NCBI GenBank assembly: GCA_021234155.1
Contig: JAJEKV010000103.1
Location: 1,862,001-1,926,000 of the forward strand
Length of the DNA: 64,000 bases
Direction of reading: 5' to 3'
Source of the DNA: Isoetes taiwanensis
Taxonomy: Eukaryota; Streptophyta; Lycopodiopsida; Isoetales; Isoetaceae
Position 1 is the first letter of the stretch; each line of letters begins with the position of its first letter. Shown here piece after piece: positions 56,790 to 64,000 of the stretch. A model generated the notes under the pieces. It saw only the letters and a program-made list of their open reading frames with translations. It had not been told where the DNA came from and searched no databases. A program made the position numbers and the translations under genes.

Positions 56790-57470
56790 TATGATTAAAA
56801 TTTAATATAATATATGATATAACTTAGAAGTATATAAGGAGCCTAAAGGGTTATAAACATGAATGTGTAGACGAGCAGAAATACAAGATCACAAGCTAAA
56901 AAGCTCAAGATAGAGGACATGAGAGCAAGTATCTTCCTTTAAAAGTGGCGATAGGCTGTGAATGGCATTGAATCACAATTTCATCTCTTCTATTTTCTTA
57001 CTCCTATTATCATTTCTTCTCGAATCTTGATATTGTTGGGTTATCTTAACTTTTGTCTTACTATAACGATAATCTGTGCAGTAATCTTTTGTATCTGGCA
57101 CAAAAATTACATGCTGACTTGTGAGATTTTGAGTAGCTCTCCATCTCCCTAATTGTTATTGACTTATAATTTCAGACTTGGCCCTTGAGTTCTACCCTTA
57201 GGTCATCATGTACCCTTCCTTTGCTTTCTTCTTGGTCAAAGAAGAGTTATACAACTTGAGGCTCTTGTACTGATAGATTGTTTCCTTGGGTAAGCCTTGC
57301 TAATATTGCCTTTGCTCTATTAGAAAGTAATTTGGGATCCATCTTTTGGTAAACATGTCTAGGAAGTGTTCTCACTTTGTCTTCTTCTCTTTCAGAGCAA
57401 ATTCTTGCGCATCCTATCAGTCTACAGATGCCTATCTATGTGTAATGTGTAAGAACTCATTGGTGCCTAT
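56790..57470. other. No gene recognised
   Basis: AT-rich spacer between the tRNA-like array and element E copy 3. Confidence 0.4.
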
Positions 57471-60063
57471 CCAACAGCTCTCGTTGCCCTACGTCACCCC
57501 CCGTGTGAATATGCACCCAAACAAAAGGGGGTTTAAGGGGGAATTTAATTTTAAGGCGTATAATGTAATGGTTTGTGTTATAGGTTAAAAAAAATTTTGC
57601 CCCTTCGGGGCCAAAAACAAACATTTTTCATAACACTTGGATGAGTTGATGAAAAATAGCAAATGAAATAGATACTTTATGCAGATATTAGAAAACAAGA
57701 AAGTTCGGGCGGAAGCTACTCAAGCCGCATTCGCGGCAAAACTAGCCGCATTCGTGCAAAACTATAGAAGCATACGTTATCCATAAAGTCTTGACATGCT
57801 GCCTTTCTGTCAAGGCTCTCATGGTTATTCTTGCCTCATGTAATGAATCGATAAGCATGACAATATCATATGTGTTTTGATTGCACGGCTCAAGAGAATC
57901 AAAACACATACATAAAGGAACACGATGTAAACATCATGGAGCGATATCCTCAAGCACATCATACAACATCAACATTTTTGTTCGAAAGTACCGCCATATC
58001 CTCTAAAAGTAAAGCCAATAAACTTTGTCTATAGAACACTCTTTTTATTAAACACTCTTTATTAAAGCTACTATGTTCAACATTGACCTACCTTGAAACC
58101 GTGATAAAGATACAAAGACAACATGCAATGACACTTATAAACGGTCTCAGATGAAGGTTTTGACGCCAAAATGGGCAAAAGGCTTCGCTTTGAAGATAGA
58201 AGGGCCAGCTATAGAAGGGCGATAGGTGAAAATGTATTCCCAAAAGCCCTATTTAGAGAAGTCCTAGACTGGGAGCGTGCATCGCAAAAGCTTACGTTAC
58301 AAGTGCCAGTGCTGCTGCTCCTACATTGAAATAAGGAAAACTAGTTAATGATGTCGCAAAATAGCAGGTGCGTAAAAGCTCTAACTAAAAGTTCATGGGA
58401 GCACACAAGCATACATATTCAGCTTTGCATAGAAGAAAATGCAGTACCATCTCCTTTAGAACTTGTTGTTTCTTCAGAACTTGTTGCTGCAAAAAATTCA
58501 GAGGAAATAGGATTAGTAAATTGCATATGTTGCCAATAAATAAATGGAATTGTAAATGGAATTGTAGAGTCATGGAATCCCAATCCAACAACAATCAAAT
58601 AACAATATGCTAGTACTAATCGCCCGCCCATTGGTTTGAATAAAATTCCACCCGGATTCATTTTTAGTACCTCGCAGACTAGAGACCGCCAAGCTAATGG
58701 AAGAACAAGAATTTTGTTAATGGTTTATGGCTACCTGATCGTAGTACCGCCAATTGTAATAAATGATTGTTGCATCTCACAAATTCGCTAGAGAAGTCCG
58801 CCTATAAAACTTCAAATTCACAACACTCAAGACGGTTCGCACCTTGCTTTTTGAGCCTCACACCCACATCATGGATACTAGATATTGGATACTTACGTAA
58901 GAGATTTATCTCCGTGGTATCGAAGCTTTTGAGCTTCCGGGTCACCTTAGATATTAGACCAAATCAAAACCACTTTTCGGGTCTGTCTTCAATCCTTTTC
59001 ACCGCTTCCATAAATTCACCGTAGTGATTGTGTAAAAGGTAAAGCCAAAGGCCCATGCAAAGGCAATTTCAAATCCAACCTTCTATTTTGCATGCTCCAT
59101 GTCGCCACAAGGTAAGGATTGCACAAATTATATGTCGTCTAACTTATGCTCTTCAGATCAATAATATTTCAAACGTAAAGAAAGCTACAACAAACAAGAA
59201 GTACCTCACGCCCCGCTAAGCTCAAAAGAATAGTTCCCAATCCTCCTCCGCCGTTACTATTTTTGAGTACAAAAACCTAGTAGCTCCATGAATAGGCGCA
59301 CCCGCCAACCAAATTGATATGTGAATGGCATTGCCAATGAATTTTGTTTGCACTGAAAGTTTTTGTTATAACCCTTTGCCTCACAAACTTTTGAAGGAAA
59401 GATGGGAAAACGCCGAATAGATGCCTTTTTCGTAAAAGACGCCATAACAAAGTCTACACCGTTGTTTGTAAAACAAATGCAAAGGCAAATCATTGAGGTG
59501 CGTAATGAAATCCGCCTGCTTGCCCCTCGTAATTTAAACACCATATCTGCAATTCTTTACTTTGATTCTGCCAAATCTTCCTTCTGATCCTGATCTGGTT
59601 GAAATAATGGAGTCCATTGTCGGATTTGAGCTTGCCATTGAAGGAAAGGATGAGCAGCAATTTTCTGGAGAAGCCATAATTTGTCAGAGGGCCCTACATG
59701 GCCGCCTCGCACACCAAGGGCCACAAAAAAAAAAGGGAAGCAACCCCCTGCAGCTATGGCCGTAAATATCTAGCAAAGAACTGCTGCTTCTGGACGCGGC
59801 CGCTTCTTCACTGATAGCAACAAAAAGTCCTCGATATCCTTGCATGTAAAAGAAACAGGAATATAGAAGTAGAAAACCCTAAAATATCAAAACATTGCAT
59901 GTTCAAGGGGTTAACCATTGAAAAATATGATGAAAATTTATTAGAGCGTATGCGCACTCTAGATATACGCATTGGTATATCTCATGAAATACGACAAACA
60001 ATCATATGAAAACCATAGGGAAAAAGGTACAAAAATACAAGGGAAACCCCCTGTTATTATGCT
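57471..60063 (-). mobile_element. Element family E, copy 3 (minus strand)
   Basis: Read on the minus strand from 60063: CTAGCATAATAACAGGGGG, TTTCCCTTGTATTTTTGTAC, CCTATGGTTTT, TATCTAGAGTGCGCATACG. The tail on the same strand has hairpin GGCCCCGAAGGGGC (57612-57599), T-run, CCCCCTTAAACCCCC, GGTGCATATTCACACGGGGG and GGGCAACGAGAGCTGTTGG (57490-57471). Cargo differs from copies 1 and 2. Plus-strand frames at 59402-59587 (GKRRIDAFFVKDAITKS) and 59562-59765 (PDLVEIMESIVGFELAIEG), and a minus-strand stretch at 59030-58790 (ISSIHDVGVRLKKQGANR), look like gene pieces I cannot name. Confidence 0.65.
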
Positions 60064-60196
60064 AGATATTCTTCCATAGTGCAGCTAGGGCGTAATGCAC
60101 CTTCTTAACTTCTTTGCACTGGCTCTTCATGTCCTCCTCATCCTCTTCAGCCATCATCCTCTTCCAAATATTCTCATTTGGACCTCCACCCTTTTT
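60064..60196 (-). pseudogene. Exon-like fragment abutting element E copy 3
   Basis: The minus strand reads KKGGGPNENIWKRMMAEEDE, then MKSQCKEVKKVHYALAALW and KNI directly into the E head, where the frame stops at TAG. It is highly charged and helical; family not recognised. It is either host exon sequence or part of E. Confidence 0.4.
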
Positions 60197-60199
60197 GCA

Positions 60200-60940
60200 T
60201 CATTCCCCTTTCTCAGTGACATTCTTTGAATTGTGACTCATTGATAACCTTTATCAAGTATCCCTTTGCTCCTTATAGTTGTGACGCCTTTGTCTCTTCC
60301 CTTGCACCATTATCATTTTGGCGATAAGCAACTATAGTTGTTGCCAAGTCATGAGTGTCGTAGGTTCCGATGGAAGAGGGGGTGCATAATTGATCCATAC
60401 CGTCATTCTGGATATATCAATTTACATAATAAATTAGTCTAGGCTTAAATTAGTCTAGATATATTTAAGAATTCGTTATGACATACACACGTGAATCATC
60501 ATAATGTGAAAATGCTTTCATTTAGAGGGAAAAATCATAATGGAGTCTTCTTATGCAAAGGTCTGATCTTCCTCTTTCTTAATTGTTTTGAGGTTTAGGA
60601 TGGATGAAGCTATTATTAATAACACAAGTTCTGACTCAGCAATTCAAATCCATCTAGGCTCTCTTATTTGGCTCTTAATAGGTGAGAACAAGACTCCTTC
60701 TGACCAAAATTGTTGGTGCACATTTACACTTTAGCTATTTAAATCCTACAAAAAAGAGTAATTGCACTATGTAATCTGCGGCTGTTTCCTCTTGAGAAAG
60801 GTCAAGATTGATGAAGTGGATGTCTCCATTTGCGAAAGTGGAGACAAAGTATCTGGTTAGGTCTAACTAGACCCTACCTTTTTATGTAAGCTCTCCAAAT
60901 GTGAATAACTGAAGTCCCACATCTGGATCCGCTTCAGCTT
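60200..60940. other. No gene recognised
   Basis: AT-rich spacer. Confidence 0.4.
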
Positions 60941-60942
60941 CA

Positions 60943-62310
60943 TGTTCTTCATGCTCGGGATTGTTGGGTGCCTTCTTCGTCTTTCTCTTCTATAGCAACA
61001 CCTGTATTGTAAAGATACTATGGTTCACATCTTCTCCCCTTGAGCTGGCTCGATCCGCAATCTCTATGAACTCCCCCAAGGTCTGATACAATGCACTCAA
61101 AAATAAAACCGATATGGGTTTCTTCTTTGGTTATAAATGAAAAGCTGTTCAATAAAACTAATGCATCTTTGTGGGTTAATTTCATTAAAGACCTTATATG
61201 ATTAGAGTCCATATTTCATTTGTAGTGTTTATTAATGTGGTATTTTGATATAGTAATTATAAATGGTTCGTATAGGATGTTCAATAAAGTGGTTTTCTAA
61301 CATGTTTAGTAGGTGTAGTTAATACAGTGCTTCACCAATATGGTTCATGCATATTTCAATAGTGTTCAAGAAGGTGGTTTTCTATCGTGTTTAAGAAGTA
61401 TAGTTCAATGATCCTTCAATGTGTGATTTGTGAATGTGGTATAACACTAGGGTAAATAAGACTTGATTTATATAGTGTTATTTTAATGTGGTTCTTAAAG
61501 TGCTAAAATGCCATGGCATCATTGTGATAAACTCGGATTATTCTTGATGTGATAAATGTCATAAACCAATGGTTAAAACCTTTCATGTTTAATGCATTAA
61601 GCAGTGATGACTTTATTAGTCAATGGCTTTACAACATTTTCTTGCCATTTTATAAAGCATTTTTTGGTATAATTTTATTGCTTAGCATATACTAGTCCAG
61701 TTTTTGAATTCTTAATCTAAAAATAGTTTTTATTGTTACTGGTATACATATATATTGGAAATAATTTTCTCGCCATTGTCGGGCATAAATACAGTTCTAT
61801 TCTCAAAATTGAACTCAATTCTTTGCTTTTGCAGATGATGCTGCAAGTTGTTGCATTTAGATAATTAGTTATTTCTTCTTCCAAATATCTTATGGACTTT
61901 CACTTCGAGTTGTAGAAATACGGATGGATGGATGGATGGATGGATGGATGGATGGATTATCATGTTCTTCATGCTCGAAATTGTTGGATGCCTTCTTCAT
62001 CTTTTCCCTCTATAGCAAAGGTTCTTCCACATATATTGTAGAGTTACTAGGGTCCACATCTGCTTTCCTTTGAATGGCTCGATCCGCAATAACTCTATCC
62101 CCAAAGTCCGCACAAGGCACTCAATAAAACTAATGCATCTATGTGGGTTAATTTCATTAAGAACCTTATATGGTTATGCTACATATTTTATTTGTAATGT
62201 CTATTATGTGGTATTTTGACATAGTAATTATAAATGGTTCATATAGGATGTTTAGTAAAATGGTTTTCTTACATGTTTAGTAGGTGTACTTAATACAATG
62301 CTTCATCTAT
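60943..62310. repeat. Duplication with 1018-bp offset
   Basis: CATGTTCTTCATGCTCG starts the repeat at 60943 and 61961. Similarity (about 85 percent by eye, with deletions) continues to about 61345 and 62310 through GGCTCGATCCGCAAT and TAGTAATTATAAATGGTTC. Between the copies lies a (GGAT)n microsatellite at 61921-61957. Confidence 0.75.
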
Positions 62311-62323
62311 ATGGTGTTCAACA

Positions 62324-62351
62324 AGAAAGAAAGAAAGAAAGAAAGAAAGAA
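62324..62351. repeat. (GAAA)n microsatellite
   Basis: Seven GAAA units. Confidence 0.9.
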
Positions 62352-62698
62352 TGATTTTTATCGTCGTCCACTGAGACCAATCGGCCTATGGGACCTATGA
62401 TGATTTTCTAACATGTTTAGGCAGTATAGTTTAATAGGGTAAAAGCATGAAAGGGTGTACGCATTATCGCATCAATTGAAGGACCTAATTTGTGCTTTTT
62501 GGGGTACATTTTAGATGTACATCAAGATACTATGGTTTGTCGCTTTTGTGTCGATATGCAATGATTGCAAGATCATCCCCACATTCCCCCAAATTTTTGG
62601 TTAACCACCAACCACCAACCAATTCAATGGATCCGCCCCCTCCTTCCAAAATTCCCCTTTCACAGATCTAACACCTAACAAATTCCTTAAGCAAACAC

Positions 62699-63237
62699 AT
62701 GCCAATTGAATCTACAAGAAATACAAATCAATTTCAACTGCTCATGGAGGGTGAGAATTCCAATGGAAGTGATGGTTCTAAGCGTAAGTATGCCGACATT
62801 GGCCGTTTATGCCACAAAACAAATAAAGCAAATATGGTTGATTGTGTTCCGTGGATTGCATCCTCGCCATTGCTAGCAAACGCTTCGTCCGAATCAAAGA
62901 CTAGTTTTTGTGATCGCTTTGTTGCAAGATGACATGCTTTTTTCTCGTTTTCGAACCCGTAATTGGAAATCCTTCCGTTATTGTTATGAAATCAATGATC
63001 GAAACTTGAAAGATGGGCTTCAAGAAGTAAAGTCCGCTAATAGCAAAGATAAATTGGCCGCAAAACATTCAATCGCTATCAATGATTGTTGGAAAAAGGA
63101 GATATAAACAAGAATGTTTCTTCAAAATTGCTAAAGATACCAAGAAATTTATCCAAAGCCGCAGCAAGAAGGAAGATAATGTCATTAAGTGGAGCAAATG
63201 TATGGGCTTTGGCGTGAAGGATGCCAAGATCAAATAG
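62699..63237 (+). pseudogene. Frameshifted ORF of unknown family
   Basis: Frame 1 (62699-62932) starts MPIESTRNTNQFQLLMEG and contains SDGSKRKYADIGRLCHK. Frame 2 (to 63107) has NWKSFRYCYEINDRNLKDG, KLAAKHSIAINDCWKK. A third frame continues ECFFKIAKDTKKFIQSRSKK to DAKIK stop at about 63236. A coding-like series in three frames implies two frameshifts. No family recognised. Confidence 0.4.
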
Positions 63238-63589
63238 AATCGATGATTCAATCAAATGTCGTTCGTGGAATTTTGGCTTGACAATACCAAAGTTTCACCA
63301 AAGGTTAGAGATGTCATGAAGAGGAGAACACAAGCAATACAATACCTTGATATCTCACAGTGTTTGCTCTTGTAATTGAATCAATTCAGTTTTGAGATTA
63401 TGTTTTCTTCCAAAATTCTTTCATGACTTTCTTCCGTACATTCTAGTTCTCGTTCGAAAGTGACCTGTTAATGAATACACATGGTTTTCATGAAATGTAT
63501 TGCATTTTACATTATTTACATTTATACATTGTTTACATAGTAGCGTAAATCTTGCAAGTTGATGTGCTATTAGGTACTTTTTAGATGTA

Positions 63590-63960
63590 CATCCATTAAC
63601 ACTTACATGTCCATGCAAATGCATTTACATGTACTTGAATATCAAAATTACATCATTTTACATTTTAGTGTACTTTCGTAATGAAGCCAAACAAATCGTA
63701 CATATGTACATTAGTTGTACTAATATTGTAACATTAATGTGATGTACTAATATTGGAACATTAATTAGATGTACAATGGATGTACATTGATGTACATTGT
63801 ATGTACATTGGATGTACAAGAATGATCGTTGGAATTGTTGGTCGTACATTAGATGTACCGATGTACATTAGATGTACATTAGATGTACAAGAATGATCGG
63901 AACTGTTGGATGGACATTTTATGTACATAGAACATACATTAATTGTACAATAGTATAGTT
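63590..63960. repeat. TGTACA-rich degenerate repeat
   Basis: The palindrome TGTACA occurs 11 times between about 63690 and 63955, mostly as ATTAGATGTACATT or TTGGATGTACAAG. Isolated copies lie at 62515 and 63586. It reaches nearly to the window end. Confidence 0.75.
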
Positions 63961-64000
63961 CAATACTCTTTTGGCATCCGTTGCCGACATCATTTTGCTA

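Noticed and set aside
1-64000. CRISPR arrays, bacterial operons, rRNA genes
   Set aside because: No regular spacer-repeat array or rRNA sequence was seen; all coding remains are of plant nuclear type.

Overview
The window is nuclear DNA of a land plant. It holds an intronless AP2/ERF transcription factor gene, PLS-type pentatricopeptide repeat (PPR) gene remnants, gene fragments with GT..AG introns, Ty1/copia and Ty3/chromovirus retrotransposons, an L1-type LINE and several DNA-transposon relics. The low gene density, AT-rich background and PPR style suggest a large-genome vascular plant, perhaps a fern, but this is inference. Only one gene looks complete: the ERF gene at 52.6-53.5 kb on the minus strand.

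Layout. 0-1.3 kb: 3' end of a chromovirus on the minus strand, with integrase and chromodomain broken by one stop, and an LTR carrying a perfect heat-shock element. 1.3-5.3 kb: an array of ACGT-core palindromes, tRNA-like tandem repeats, a polypurine block and a 460-bp tandem duplication. 5.6-9.2 kb: GC-rich tandem array (units of 1135, 982 and 982 bp, plus a partial). 9.3-10.5 kb: minus-strand, intron-containing pseudogene that reads as a Crypton-type (DUF3504-like) tyrosine recombinase. 11.7-22.1 kb and 33.1-42.0 kb: two near-identical copies of a composite repeat. Its core is a defective copia element with a 2.3-kb foreign element inside the reverse transcriptase. The first copy also has a 2.9-kb insertion in the integrase. 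23.6-27.9 kb: exons of an unidentified gene with an internally duplicated exon block, interrupted by another copy of the same foreign element. 28-32 kb: PPR pseudogene and a 5'-truncated LINE with target-site duplication. 42.1-43.4 kb: PIF/Harbinger-like element carrying two exons of a prenylcysteine oxidase gene. 44.2-44.6 kb: hAT-like MITE. 45.7-48.4 kb: coiled-coil exons and a second PPR remnant. 52.6-54.8 kb: ERF gene, duplicated upstream ORFs and a GC-rich upstream region. 56-56.8 kb: tRNA-like tandem repeats. 57.5-60.1 kb: a third independent insertion of the foreign element, minus strand. 60-64 kb: exon-like fragments, a 1-kb duplication and TGTACA repeats.

The main unexplained system is the family here called E. 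It has a conserved head (TAGCATAATAACAGG plus about 120 bp) and a conserved tail (a GC hairpin with GAA loop, a T-run and a C-tract/G-tract block), with different cargo between. One cargo contains an MRS2-type magnesium transporter exon. E sits in a copia RT, in a host-like gene and at a third site. Boundaries of repeats are by eye and approximate.
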